From: Undaria pinnatifida
Lineage: Eukaryota; Sar; Phaeophyceae; Laminariales; Alariaceae
Direction of reading: 5' to 3'
Assembly (NCBI GenBank): GCA_012845835.1
Contig: JABAKD010000026.1
Coordinates: forward strand, 6,689,014 to 6,753,013
Length of the DNA: 64,000 nt
A program made the position numbers and the translations under genes. Below, one piece after another: positions 1-12,445 of the stretch. Positions within the stretch are counted from its first letter, which is position 1. Each line of letters opens with the position of its first letter. The notes under the pieces are model-generated. The model was not told the origin of the DNA. It saw only the letters and a list, made by a program, of their open reading frames with translations, and did not search any database.

Positions 1-705
1 CAAGTTTTTAGGTTAGTTTGCAAGCTTCCCCCTGCGGGATGTGATTGGCTTGAAATACGGGGCGGGGGCGGGGGGGGGTGGGCTCATTTGCTGCTTGCCT
101 TAGTCATTTGACCATTGACCACGCATCCCTTTCGAAACGGAGGGAGGGGGGCGGGGGGCGGGGGGGGGGCATTGAAAACCAAAACAAGTAGTCACCCAAC
201 AAATGACATCGATCAGCCCAGACGAGTTTATAGCTTCTAGTTTATATTCCTTGGCCATGGGATTGTTTGTGATTTGGTTCATGGGGTTTGGTTTTGATTT
301 TGTCTCGGGTACAGAGCTCAGCTCAAGTCAAAAGAAACTCCATAAAAAAATAGTCGCGCTCCTACCGCTGCATGAGGTTTTGCGAGGCATGCATTTACGA
401 AGGAAACCCGGGGAGATATATTTTTGTTTAGTGTGTTTTTTTTTTTCTTCTGTTGTGGTGTCCGGTTATTTTTTTGCAAAGAAAAGGGGTCATTGCTTTT
501 TGTGTGATGGTCAGCAGGCAAAAAATAGTGGAGACGAGCATTCAGCCTGGCAGTTTGTTGAGCAGTGCATTCCAAAACCCGGCGCTTTTTTTTTTTTCAG
601 GCCCGAAACTCGTGGAATTGGTTGGTACCGAACAGTAGTGTACCCGACATCGACGGGGGGGCGGGTTGTCTCCGGGGAGATTGTTTTTTGGTTATTTTAC
701 TGGTT

Positions 706-1250
706 GGTTTAAAGGCAGTGGATGACTCGGCCTCTTCGTTGAAAAATGTAGCCCATTTTTTTTTCAGGTTGTTTTGCTAATTGTTTCGAAGGCAACGAGT
801 GATTCGTAATTCGGATCTAAAACTCGTTGAACAGCCCGTGAGTAGGTTCTTTTCGGGTTAGTTTAGTCCTCGAAGTAGTTGTTTCGAAGGCAATGGGTGA
901 TTCGGCCCCAAAAGTCGTTGAACAGCCCGTGGGTAGGTTCTTGTCAGGTTCTTTTTTGCTGGTCGTTTTGAAGGCAATGAGTAATTCAGCCCCAAAATGC
1001 GCTCAACTGCCCGTGGGCAGGCTCTTTTCGGGTTGTTTCACTGCTTGTTTTGAAGGCAATGAGTAATTCGGCCCCCAACTATCGTCGTAGGTTATTTTCA
1101 GGTTATTTTACTGGTTGTTTTGAAGATGGTGGGTAAATCAGCTCTCAAAACTTGTTGAATCGCCGTTCAGTAGGTGCTTTCCAGGTTGTTGTTACTGTGC
1201 TTTTTTGGTTGTTGTATTTTTAAGGCGATGGGTACTTGACTGCTGAGAGA
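706..1250. repeat. Degenerate minisatellite, about 70-98 bp unit, 7 copies
   Basis: The phrase GTTTTGAAGGCAATGAGTAA recurs with variation at about 706, 783, 881, 965, 1047, 1117 and 1213. Each copy is followed by a CGTTGAACAGCCCGTG-like segment and a GTAGGTTCTTTTC-like segment. Spacing varies between about 70 and 98 bases because of small indels, so the array is old. Confidence 0.8.
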
Positions 1251-1429
1251 GGACAAACTACACGAAAAACGCTGTAAAAGCTGGCGCGGCGTACTCTATC
1301 AGACGTTGGTGAAGACATGACATGAGCGCAAGATGACGATTGCAACACTTGTTGGGGTGCAAAACGAATGAAAAACGTTTTGAGGGGGGGAGGCTTAATT
1401 AGTGTGGGGACTACTTCTGGGACGATGGG

Positions 1430-1830
1430 ATTACAGCATGAAAACGTGAAAAATGAAATGGCATTTCTAAGGAGGAGATTGGAGTTTTTCGGGTCTAATT
1501 CAGCAGCTGTAGTTTAGTGTGGGTGCTAGTGCTATTACTGTTGCTGTTGCTGTTACTGTTAAGGTGACGTTTAATATTCGGAAACCTAAAAAATGGCCGA
1601 TCTACAGTAAGCTTTTCGTGTGGGGCATTTTTTCAGGGCAGCATGAAAACGTGAAAAAAAGGCCTTTTCTGAGGGGGCGAATGAAACTTATTTGGGTCTA
1701 TTTTTTTAGTAGGGGCTATTAAAAGTACTGTTGCTGTTATTGTTATTGCTACTGTAAGGTGGCGTTTTTTTTAATGGCAACGTAAACTAAAAAAAATGGC
1801 GTAAATGGTAAGAAAACCTATTTCCAACCA
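1430..1830. repeat. Two-unit tandem duplication, about 204 bp
   Basis: The phrase CAGCATGAAAACGTGAAAAA occurs near 1434 and again near 1638. Each is followed by an AAATGG...TTTCT segment, a TTGGGTCTA-like segment and a run of TACTGTTGCTGTTATTG triplets. It sits in the presumed intron before the 2224 exon. Confidence 0.65.
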
Positions 1831-1879
1831 TTTTTTTCGGTGGTTGGTTGGCGTTGGGGTGTGACGTTCATCGGTTTCG

Positions 1880-2105
1880 TCATTTTGAAGTTCGAAAGTG
1901 TTGGCGTGATCTACGTGGTAGTTCTTTTTTTCAAGTTAATGCTTGTAGGTGTTCTATCTAGTCGGTTTGAAGTTTGATGACCGACGTGTTCTATGTAGTT
2001 AGTTTTTGGAGTTTGTGCTTTGGCGTGTCCTGTATAGCTAGTCTGAAGTTCTGTGCTTGGCGTGTTCCATATACGGTCAGGTTGAAGTTTGATAGTACGA
2101 CATGT
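1880..2105. repeat. Degenerate tandem repeat, about 60-65 bp
   Basis: Four or five units share GGCGTGTYCTATATAGCTAG and TTGAAGTTTG-like words. It is another repeat type confined to this one stretch. Confidence 0.6.
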
Positions 2106-2223
2106 GTATACTTTTGGGGCTTGAGTTAGATAATTGTTAAAGTGATACCTGGTACTAACTTACCCCTTCCCCCTTCCCCCTTCCCCCTTCCCCCTTCCCT
2201 AATGGCCACTCTCTTCTCGATAG

Positions 2224-2884
2224 GAACACATGGCAATCGATAGCCCGACGCGGAGGGTCCCTTCCCCCCGCCGACTCCCTCGCCTCGTTCTCGGGGCACA
2301 AGCTTCGCGACCGGAGCAACACCGTAAACGCTAGCGGCAGCGGGAGCGGCGGCAGCGGCCTCGCCGGCAGAGCCGGCTGGGGCCGCCACCACAGCCTCGG
2401 AGGCCCGGTCGAGGCAGACAACGGCCGCTCCGTGTCGGTCACCTTCGGTAGCGACAGACGCTACAGCGGGGGCACCATAGGCATCGCTAGCATGCTCGGT
2501 AGCTCGGGCACGGTCCGATCAGGTCGCATGCTGGACGACTTTATGGAAGGGAGCCCGTTTGACCGTCGCGTCAGTAGCGTACTAAGCGGTTCGGGCACCC
2601 CCCCGGATGTTACCTCGTTTGGCAATAACGTGGCGGGGGGCATGCCGACGAGGCAGGCTAGCGCGGGGACGGGGACGGGGTCCGCTCCGTCAGTAAGGGG
2701 CGTGAGATACCAGAGGTCTCACTCCGCGAGAGTGTTGTCTGGGATTCGGGGGGCGAGGGGGGAGGGGGGAGGGGCTGCCTTTGAGGCGGGTGAGAGCTGG
2801 AAGCCTAGGAGGCAGGCGCCCGGCGGAGGCAATGATGGGAAGGAGGGGTTTAAAAGGAACGATGTAGAGGCCTTGCCGGAGTAG
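2224..2884 (+). CDS. 3'-terminal exon of an unidentified Ser/Gly-rich protein
   Basis: The frame is open from an acceptor (…CTCGATAG) preceded by a repeated CCCCTTC pyrimidine tract and runs to a TAG at 2882-2884, giving about 219 residues. Composition is rich in Ser, Gly, Arg and Pro; examples are the stretch SGSGSGGSGLAG and the closing segment EGFKRNDVEALPE. Codon GC content is much higher than in the flanks. There is no recognisable domain, and it looks like a disordered tail. The rest of the gene lies to the left, outside the window or beyond the intron. It begins with one base of a split codon (phase 2). A second possible acceptor lies about 20 bases downstream. It could also be a lone exon of a decayed gene. 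Confidence 0.6.
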
Positions 2885-4709
2885 CTTTATCATACGGCAT
2901 AGCTATTATACAAGAAGAACGTTAGTTGCAGTTTGTCTCTACAAGTAGAATGAGGGTGGGTGAGGTGGGTGAGGTGGGTGGGCGGGGTGGGTCGGCGGAC
3001 TCTGGAGTCTTACAGAGGACAGAGGCGTCGGGGGGGTGGGCGAATTGAGTAGTCTTGAAGAGTTGGGAGCTGGGCGGGTGGGTGGGTGGGGTGCTGGGTT
3101 GGTAACAGATGGTGGGTACTGTAGTCGTGGGAAGATGTGTCGGTGGATGCTGTAGTTGTGGATGGGTGAGTGGGTTGTTAGGTTCGAGTAACGCAGGGGG
3201 GCGCAAGGGGATAACGCGTTGCGTTGGGCTCGTGGTTGAGAGCATCCATCTTGTTTGGACGGGCCGGGGTGGCCGGCTGATGTCCTGGGCGCGCTGTCTG
3301 CCGCGCCCTGTGAGTGTGACAGGCGCGGCGGCGCGGGTCTACTTTGCGTATGTCGTGGTTTTTTCGGCGAAAGACCGATTGCTGTCGTTGTGGTTTTTTT
3401 CTCATTCTTGCTTTGTTAAAAAAAAAAGGGCTTCGAGAGGTGTGCGGGAGATAAAAAAATAAAATGCGTGCGGCGTTGTGTACATATAATAACGCAAAGC
3501 AGAGGGTGCTTTATGTGCGTCACAAAGCTAGAGCTATCATTCGTGTAGTCTCTATGATACTAACTCACGCGGGGGTGAACAAACAGTTTTGTTGTTTGAG
3601 AGATGTACGCTGGAACAGAGTGTGGGGGGCTAGGTTGGCTCTGTTGTTTTTGGGGAGTAGCGGCCGCGACAAAAGTATACTCGGCGTCGTTTTTTTTTGG
3701 TGTTTTGAGGATCCGCGCGCACACACGGCGTGGCAGTCTCGCTTTCATTGCACCCAGCTTCCAATGGCCGCCCGCCAAGGTGGCTCAGTACTTTCTGGTA
3801 TACATTTTTTTTCCATTTCCAGCGCAAGAATTAACGGACAAACACTTTTTTGTCCGAATTCTTGCCTCAATCTGGCGTTTAGTTTCGGTAAGCACTCGGC
3901 CCACCCGGGAGCTTAGTGCGAGATACTACCCCAGTGCAGTTCAGCAGCGGTATCGTACAATGATTTAGTTCGTTTTAGTTACTTAGGGAGAAAAATGAAG
4001 GCAAAAGGTTAGTATGCTTGTTGTGCGGTGATCACGCGCTACACTCTGGTATGTTTGTTTGTGTTGCCGTTGTTTTGTTTTGTTTTTTGCTTTTTTTTTG
4101 CGTTGCCCCCCCCCCCCCCCCCCCCCCTCTCCCCCCCTCCCTTTTTTTTTTGTTTGTTTGTGTTGCGTGTATGGTGTTGAGAAAAAGGGTTGTATGTACA
4201 AAGTTGCCGTTCCCGGTACATGGTCCTTCCCGTATGAACAACCCTGTTTTTTTTCCCCCACGGAACTACTTTTTCCTTGTGTTTGGAGAGGACGCTCGGG
4301 GATAAAAACCGTACAACTGGGCGTCTTTCGTAGCCTTCGAGGGGTGTCTGGAATATTTATTCTCTTTTGGGGGCGGATGTGAAATAGAGTCAGCGTGGGA
4401 CTGTAGCCCAGCAGTTCAAAGTACCCCCCCCCCCCCCCCCCCCCCGCCCCCCCCTTTTTCTTTCTCCCCCCCCAGACCCATATCATGAAAAGTTTGATAG
4501 TATGTCGGTGTGCATAGACAGCATGCCAAGAGTATTAGTTGGCTGGCCGTTTTCTACACCAAGACCGTTTTTTTAATGTTAACATCAGGCGCAGCTCTGG
4601 AGATACAGGGGTGAGACACGATTTTTTTCGGCTGGGGAAGGTGGGTAAAGGTAACATGCGGGCGGTTTAGACTGCCTTGGTTCAGCGAGAGGCAAAGGTA
4701 GGTGTGTTC

Positions 4710-4952
4710 CGGGACTTTTCACGGTAATCACCTGACCCGCGGGTCGAGTCAGCAGAGGTTCATATCTCGCGGGTTGAGTCGGGTTGGGTCGGATCGGGTC
4801 GGGTCGGATCGGGTCGGATCGGGTCGGGTCGGGTCGGGTCGGGTGAAGATGTTATGCTATCTCACGGGTCAGGTCAGATCACCCTGACCTAACTTGACCC
4901 GCCTCGACCCGCTAAAATTGACCAAAATTGACCCGACGAGTCAAAAGCTCTG
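4710..4952. mobile_element. hAT-like non-autonomous element with GGGTC satellite (copy 1)
   Basis: The ends are inverted copies of a motif close to CAGGGCTTTTCACGGGTC, here CGGGACTTTTCACGG on the left and the complement of CAGAGCTTTTGACTCG on the right. The interior is GGGTC/GGATC repeats. It is flanked by 8-base near-repeats, gtgtgttc on the left and gtattttc on the right (6 of 8 identical). CAGNG-type ends and 8-bp target duplications are typical of hAT elements. No transposase is present. Confidence 0.6.
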
Positions 4953-5014
4953 GTATTTTCCAAGTTTTTCTTCATTGCGGGTGCGACACGGCGCGAATGA
5001 TGGCGTCGGTTGTG

Positions 5015-5105
5015 GTCTGTCGGTCGGTCGATCGGTCGGTCGGTGTTGGTCGGTCTGTTGGTTGGTGTGTTCGTTCGACCGGTCGGTCTGTTCGTTCGTC
5101 CACCG
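5015..5105 (+). repeat. GGTC/GTTC tetranucleotide repeat
   Basis: Tandem CGGT, GGTC and TTCG words with a few interruptions, next to the hAT-like copy 1. Confidence 0.75.
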
Positions 5106-5344
5106 GTTAAGGAGAATAGCAGGAGGAAGAGGAAAAACGATATTATTCCGCGGTAGATTATATTTTACTACAAGCTTTTGACAAGTCATCATTTACAGTG
5201 TAGCCTTTTGCTGTAGTAGCGCGTTAATTCCCCCCCCCCCTGTTTTTCCCTGGCCAGGATTCGTCGGAGGGTTCTGGTCAGGCGGGGGGTGCGATATACA
5301 GAAAGGTCAGGTCTGGTCTTAAACGCTTTGGTTATATGAGTATA

Positions 5345-5508
5345 GTAGTGGTCCCTCTATAGTACCGGTTGGGTAGTGCCGGTTGCCCGCTATAGCGCGT
5401 GTGAAATTGCTTGGCAAATATGGGAAAACTAATAGTGGCGGTATGGGTTGCCGCTATAGTGCCAGTATTCACGACTGGCACACACCGGCACTATGCAGGA
5501 ACCACTGC
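5345..5508. mobile_element. TA-flanked inverted-repeat element, pogo/Tc1-like family (copy 1)
   Basis: The left end GTAGTGGTCCCTCTATAGTA and the complement of the right end (GCAGTGGTTCCTGCATAGTG) are inverted copies, each flanked by TA. The interior carries GAAATTGCTTGGC, a word shared with other copies as AAATCGCTTGGCGC. Non-coding; TA duplication and CAGTGGTTCC-like ends suggest a Tc1/mariner or pogo relative. Confidence 0.6.
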
Positions 5509-7824
5509 TATAGTGGCTTAGCTCGGAGGCGCTCTATGTTGTTGCGTCACACGCTATGAAATGTGCATGTCGACGTTTCTTGTGTTTTCAGAACTGGCTG
5601 GGGCCAGAAAGCACGAGCAGGCAAGTATCCTATGCAGGAATGTGGAAATTGAGTCCTAGAATACCGAAGAAGGGAAGGGAGGGAAGGAAGGATGGATGGA
5701 TGGATGGTATGCATGGATGGAAGTACCAATAGTCGGGTTGTTACCCAACCACGTGTAGTAGCCGCGATCTGGTCGGGAAAAAGTATTGTTCTGTTGACCC
5801 GTATAGATCGTTCACATCACCAAGCGCAGACGGCGTGCAGTTCATGCAATCAAAAGCAATATAAGGCCCATTCCGCCATCAAATTTTTATTTGTTTGGCC
5901 ACCCCGCAGTATTGAGCATAGCTAAGCGGCTTCCCTGCGAGTGGAAAACCTTACTTTGTGGGTGGAAATTTCAGGGAAATTTCAGGGAAATGCATGGAGA
6001 GAGCGCCCCCTTCCAGGTGTTTGGCTTTCGTATCTATTGGGGGGTTGTGGCAACAGCAGAAAACAGACAGCAGTATTTATAATGCTTTTTGTCAAGTAAG
6101 CGTTGAGTGGGAAGGTCGTGTCAAGTCAAGCAATCTCGTCCGGTTGGGAGGCTTCTTGTAACGTACCAGGTAGCTATTTTGGCTGGAGTACAATTATGAT
6201 TTGTCCGGCGAATATCCTGGCGAAGCCCGGGGAGTGAAACTAGCGCGGGGGCTGAACAAACCCCTATCCTAACAAGCAATAAAAACGCTATACCCTAGAT
6301 AGACGCTCTTGAGCACGGCACGTGTTGTTGTAATGTCTGTTTTTCTGTTATCTTCGATACCTTTTATCACACCTGTGGGTATTTTTTTTCGTCGTCTTAC
6401 TATATTATTAGACTATATATCTACTTTGGTCGCGCCTTTTGCAGTTACTGCTGTTTTAACGCCGAAGTGAAGTATATACAGCAACACTGAAGCATGTACA
6501 TATACATCGGTACTCGTTGAGAAACCATAAAATAAAAATCTACCTTTTTTTGTTCGTCTCAGCTCCTTGTAACTGCTGCACGCCAGCGTTTCCTTCCAAG
6601 CCCACGGGGGGGGTGCAGTACGTACAGCATCCATCCAGCTGCCCCTCCGGCAAGCTCTCGTGCTCCGAATAGTTTCGCCCTCGCCGAGTCTCCTCTTCGC
6701 TGCTTTCTGTGACGGCTGCTGCTGCTGCTGCTGCAGTAGTAATAATAGGACTTACTGTGTGTCATAATGCCTTCCTTAACTACGAAATCCGATCTCCTCG
6801 CAACAACATTTTTCCATCAACGGGAACCAGATGTGATGTACAAAAAAGCACACCCTGGCAAACAACAACAGTTTTAGCGCGCGAACAAGTGTTGGGTCGG
6901 AACAAATTGGCCGGTTTTGACCGCAGCATCATCACACCAAGTGTCTCGGGGTCCTCCGCTGAGCATGGGCGACACAGACATGCTGCTACAACATACACTA
7001 GCCAGAACCAAATTTGGTTACGTAGTGAAAATATGGAGTAGGGAGATACGGAGATACGCAACGCTGTAATTTTTGTCTTTATCGTGGGTGTTGCCAACTG
7101 CACTGTGCCCCTCCGTAATTTTAACACTACTTGTTATTACTAATGGTAGTCCTGTTCAGCACTTAGTACAAACTACAAGTAAGTATTAGTTCCCACGTGG
7201 TGCCTGGGGATAATTGTATGTATTACCGGTACTATTTTAATGCAGAAAACGATCAACTACTACTACTTCGGTACCAGTGCCTGATAAAATGCGTGTTTTC
7301 AGTGGTTGTTCGTTGGTTCGACTAGCTAGGGTGTTTTATTGTGGTTTGTGTTTTGCTGGGGCACTCTTCCACTCCCAGGGTTTTTTGGGTTGGAGCCTTT
7401 TCTTGGGGCTTATTACGACCACCGACTGATGATCACAGCAGGTAGGTAATAATTTGAGGAGTTGACGTGAGCACAACAACAACAACAACGACAACAACCA
7501 CGACTAACTGCATGAGCGAGTATTCTTATGCAACATGGAACAATAAATGACAGAAGGGACGCAGAGCTCATGTGCACATATATGATATTTTATACCAGCA
7601 GGTGCTACTTACTATTAATACTACCACTACTACTACTACTACTACTCCTACTACCACTGGTGTTTCCTGTTTTACGGGTTCCCCTTGGTTTTCACCTACT
7701 ACTACCTGTTTGTCTGTGCTTTGTGGGAATGCTTAGGAGTGATGACGTTGAAGCTCATTCATGCTGCACATTTCTCGGACGGCAAATAAACATACAGACT
7801 AGACTACTAGTCTAGTCTATTATT

Positions 7825-8110
7825 GTGTGTGTTTTTATTTTCTGTTTTTTCTTTCAACATCACCTTTTACCCTCCGGCTCAACTCGTAAGAACGTTTCAC
7901 CCCCAGCGACCTTGCTCTGGACAAGCCCCGTGGCCACAGGAGGTGTCTTCCCTTCTTGCCCCCCCCGGGGACGTGCCTTCATTTTTTATCGCGCAGTGGG
8001 GTCAGCATTCCCTTTTTGAAGCTTTTTTATGTGCTCGTCGATTTTCATCGACTTTGCAAACACTCACTCACCACGTGCTTCTCGCGCTTTCCGTACGTAC
8101 GTAGTGATCA
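7825..8110 (-). mobile_element. SINE-like element, family 1, head missing
   Basis: The body matches the copies at 41.6 and 55.6 kb: CTCTGGACAAGCCCCGTGGCCACAGG, then a TTTTTATCGCGCA word, a GCTCGTCGATTTTCATCGA word and CTCGCGCTTTCCG. The tRNA-like head seen in the other copies is absent. The low-coordinate end is T-rich, which is the poly(A) side on the minus strand. Confidence 0.55.
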
Positions 8111-8309
8111 CAATAAATCACACCTTCACTCATCATGCCACTCTTCTTATTTAATAGCTCTCTGTACGTACAGCAGTCGAGTCTACAGCAGGAGGAGAAC
8201 ACTGCATGCAAAAACAAGAAGGACGTGGGAATAACCCAAAAACAAAAACCGGGCAATAAAATGCTGATTGTTTCCCCATCGTTATCGTATTTTAGTAATG
8301 AAAAATACA

Positions 8310-8420
8310 CCTCTGAGCTCAGCTGTGAGATCGACCAGACAGGATTTTGATGAAAAATCAGCTCTCTACTCGCTTTGCAAGCTGGATGTGATACTTCGAT
8401 CGCTTGGTTGGGAGAAAATC
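8310..8420 (+). repeat. Dispersed repeat related to the 55.5 and 59.0 kb insert
   Basis: The words CAGCTGTGAGATCGA, CTTTGCAAGCTG and TGTGATACTTCGATCG occur in order. The same words occur reverse-complemented at 55500-55575 and, more weakly, at 59035-59100. Confidence 0.5.
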
Positions 8421-11400
8421 GAGCATCACACGCGACCCACTTTACAAGACGCCACGAGACGTTCCCCACCACAAGCTGGGCTCATATCTTTTTTCACCTT
8501 AAATGCGAAAACCATACGAACCTACGACCAAGTACTGGTACTACTTGTGTGTGGTCTATCAGGCAGTCTAAAAAAATACTGAATGAAACTGTTCCGACAA
8601 TGTATACTAGGTGCCGTTGTAAGCAACTAACTTGGTTGTAATGAGGGCGTTAAAAAGTTAAAACGTTGAAATGCGGCATGTCCAGATCATGTACTGACCA
8701 AAGTACACAATGGCAGCATTTTTGGCATTGGGCATTGGCATTGTCAGTATATTATCAGTCTTCTATTGATAGTAGTCATTTCAACTTTTCAATGGTCTGT
8801 AGCAGTCTAACACCTATTGTCCTTTTAGCTGATCGTTATGGCTTTTGCAATGGTCAGCTGCCAAGGGTACCGCGGGTTCACGACTTCTTTTTTCTTTTCT
8901 TTTTTCTCATCCCCTCTTACTGTCCTCGCACTGCTGTTCTTTCTCCTTCGCCCTCCCAAGACGTACACTCAGATCCAGCGTCACTCAGCAGGCTCTTCTG
9001 TTGTTCTCCCCGTCTCCACTATGGTACGGCCCTTCATTATTATCGCGAGAATACTCTCTCACCAAGCCCTTTCTTCCCTCTCCTCGTCGTGGACTCGCAT
9101 CGAGTTACTTTGTGTACCATGATTCTAACGCGCAAGTTTGATCCGGCCGTTGTTACTGCAGTACATGAAACTCAACTTCGACTCATTCTTTGTAAGACCC
9201 CCCAGCCCTTATGATAATGCTGTTGTTGTTGTTGTTTGTTAGATTGTTGGTGTTGTCGCATGAACGCATGAACGCGCCGCCAGAATTAATGTAGTCTGTG
9301 GTCACAAGACAGGTTTTCTCCAAATAATACCAGGTGATTCGGCCGCCGTGGAGGGGAAAAAAACTCTAGACGACTGCATGAAGCACTCCGTTCGGCGGCA
9401 TGGTCTTGTACGGCATCATGACGCAAGAATGAAAAACGTGACATAAAAAACCGAAGGGGGAGAAAAAAACTCAGAGCTCAAGTTTGTATGTGATACTACT
9501 TCGTGTCTCCTCTGCTGCCTCTCGCGTCTAGTCTTGCGCGATCGATCGTCAGTACACACCATACCAAGCCACATGCCACACGACCCTCTTTCACTAGTTT
9601 CCACTGCTAGGACTTCTACCACTACACACAAACTGCAGGCAATATTCCCCTCCCCATTGCAAGAAACTTGTCTCCGACACAAGCGGGGGGTGGGTGCAGT
9701 TGGTACATGTTTCTCTCGGCCTTGGGGGTCGAGCGGTCCATGCGATGGAGAAAATTGAGACTCATCAGAGAGACGTTCACGTCGCTACTACAATAAATGA
9801 AAGGGAATAATGCAGCATTCATTCATCCGAGAGCAGTTTTCACGTAGTCGAGACTTGGGAATAACACAGAATGCAGCACTCATCCTTCAAAAAGTCAGCA
9901 GCTCCTACTACTGTAACTTCGAACACTGACAGATATGATACTTTGATCAGGCATTAACACACTTTTTAGAAGTATTTTTGAGTGGTTCATATTGCACAGC
10001 AGTCTACAGGGAGGACCATCCAACATTCGCCCTTCTTTGTAGCGACGAGGAAAAAAAAACTCAACCTCTCAAAAAGGCCAGGTAGGCAGGCGGTCTCGTT
10101 AGCTCTGCCGCAGGCTCACGGCGTTGTGCACCTCGCCCACACGCGCGCCCACACACGCGCTTTCCTCTTTGCCCTGAATTTGCCGCCAACACTTCAACGA
10201 GCAATCACTCAACACACATTTGCGATTAAAACATTTAATAAACCAGCGCACGGCTGAGAGCAAAACGCTGATAATAACTGCACGACGGCCGCGATCAAAA
10301 CACGCTATAAAACCGCAGCACACGGCTGCAAAGGCACTGCAGCGCGGATTAGTCTACACACAATACTCTGTACACGTAATAAATCATTTTCCGACGCCAC
10401 AGCTTTCACAGCTCCCACAAGCTGCATATATACCAGTCAACAAACCACACCACATATAATACCATATTTTTACGTACCAAGTATGTATTAATACTAGTGT
10501 GATTAGTACGACAACAACCACTATAATAACAACAACAGCACTACAGTCTAGGTACACCATACAGAAGACCTACGAAAAAAAGAAACAAGGGGGAAAAAGA
10601 AAGAAAGGCAGGCTGGACCAACGCCACGTAAGGGGGGGTACCGTCAATTTCAATACCGAGAACATGCCACTCGCAGGCACCAGTGGCTCTGTTGCCTCGC
10701 GATACCGGACCCTGTTGCGTCGCGATACCGGACTTGGGTTGTTTTTGCTCGCGTATATATCGTAACAAAAAGCACAAAAAATAATCCGAAGGCGGCGGTC
10801 GTGCGCATGTCGCGAAGCCGGAAAGCTCAAAATCATAAACATGAGAAAAAAAGCGAATAAAATGGGTATAGCCAACCGGCCCGAATCGCTCTTCACTCAC
10901 TGCAGCTAAGTAACGACTGAAATTTACAGGAGCACACAAAAAAATCCTTTTGCCGATATTATACTGAAGCTATTAATAGTGAAGAAAACACACCCTATCT
11001 ATCCCTAAATTTAACATAAAATTAACTCTGGGTCAGTATTTCGGTTTCTTCTCAGGTGTCCTGTGTATTGCATGCCAGATACGGTACTACTTGTATATAT
11101 TGCAGTTGCTCTGTCCGGAACTTCAATACCGCGCTCCCGCCTGCTGGAGAGATAGATACACGATTCGACCCCCAGATTGCGCTTGCCATCATTAGAGGTA
11201 CACCATGGCCACAGAGCTAGAAGTCAGCGCTGGCTGCTAGCTCAGTGATTCCGCCATGTATGTTCGCAATACGCGAGTGTGGTCGGAATGTCGAAGTTCA
11301 TTTATCGCCCCTTTATGTAGAATTTCCATGCTATCTACGGGTGGATGGTGGATGTGTAGACGGATATATAAGCTTTTGATATTGTTTTTCATTCTCGCCC

Positions 11401-11617
11401 GCCGGTGGGATGGAAATTCGAAATTCGAGATTCTGAAATGACCAGTATGAACATGGTCTAGAGTTGCGGTGAACATCTGACACCATCATGGCGCAGGGCA
11501 ATCTCCACCTCTCCCATCATCGGCTCCAAGTAACGTCTACTCCAGTTAATACTCACTACTGCTACTCCTACTGCTGTGCCTCTCGACAAGGTGTTGTGCA
11601 TGATTCATCCCATTGTA

Positions 11618-11870
11618 TGATATAATGAATAAACTAATCCAATGTAGAATGCATGAATTAATCCAATCCCGCTTAGAGCGAACGAATTAATGCAATCCAA
11701 CGCAAAGCGAACGAATCCATTCAATCCAACTCTGAGAGCGAACGAATTAATCCAATCCAATACAAAACGAACGAATGCATCCAGCCCAATACAGAATGAA
11801 TGGATTCATCCACATCCAACCTAATGTAGAACGAATGGATTAATCTAAATTCAATATAGAACGAATTCGA
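11618..11870. repeat. Minisatellite, about 33 bp unit, roughly 7-8 copies
   Basis: Repeats of GAACGAATTAATCCAATCCA with the linker ATACAGA or AGAGC, slightly diverged. Confidence 0.8.
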
Positions 11871-12090
11871 ATACGACTCCTGTTCCTTCCCGGTGTGGCG
11901 GGTAACAACGCAAAATAACTGGCGAAGAAAGGCAATAATAGACCGTTTTTTTTTACGCTTTTGCTTGTCGTGGTCAGGATTTTTCTGCCCATTCATCGCG
12001 CATTGCGATTTTTTGCAACGCTCACGCAGCACATTGCCGGATGGCGCCATGAAGAAAGAAAACGAACACAGCAGTGTGGCGGGTGTAATC

Positions 12091-12337
12091 TTCACATTAA
12101 ACTGATATTTCCAGTCATCTACATCCAGCGCAACCAGTGTCGTCCCGATGCCTCCTATAAAAACGAGACAGAGATCCACGTTGCGAATACAGCAAGGTGG
12201 TTTCGCCACGCAATGCCAACCGCAAAAAACACGCGGGGTAAAACAAGGATGCAAGCCACCACCAGTGCCGGACATCTAATAAAAAACAGGGCAAAAATAA
12301 AAGGCAGGCTGAGGTACACGGGGGAAAAAAAAAATCG
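12091..12337 (+). mobile_element. SINE-like element, family 3 (copy 1)
   Basis: It starts with ACATTAAACTGATATTTCC, continues with CCAGCGCAACCAGTGTCG and CCGATGCCTCCTA, and ends in a run of ten A. The same start, body and A-rich end recur at 30221-30483; body parts recur at 14720-14880 and 24975-25075. A poly(A)-ended repeated unit without coding content fits a retroposed element. Confidence 0.5.
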
Positions 12338-12445
12338 AGAGCCGTTAATGCTGAAGTTAGAGTAGACCGCACCCTCTCAACAATATGAAACAAAGGGCCA
12401 AAAATAAAATATCCTGGTTCCTATCAGATGTCCTCAACAGCACCT

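Larger units (their letters stand above)
1..2223. other. Probable intron or upstream spacer with minisatellites
   Basis: No convincing exon is visible. The stretch holds G-runs near 60-90 and 140-170 and three tandem repeat blocks (listed separately). It ends in a pyrimidine tract of repeated CCCCTTC units and an AG that precedes an open coding frame, so it is most simply read as an intron of the gene whose last exon begins at 2224. ORFs of 60-170 codons inside it have no domain-like content and run through homopolymers. Confidence 0.5.
2885..12445. other. Gene-poor spacer with dispersed repeats
   Basis: No exon with both good splice borders and protein-like content was found on either strand. 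The stretch holds GGGTGGGTGAG-type repeats (2940-3230), poly-C runs (4106-4134, 4423-4455), a GGGTC hAT-like element, GTCG/GGTC tetranucleotide repeats (5015-5105), a TA-flanked inverted-repeat element, SINE-like fragments (7825-8110, 8300-8420, 12091-12337) and a minisatellite (11618-11870). The longest ORFs (for example 8666-9214) are pyrimidine-rich chance frames. Confidence 0.6.
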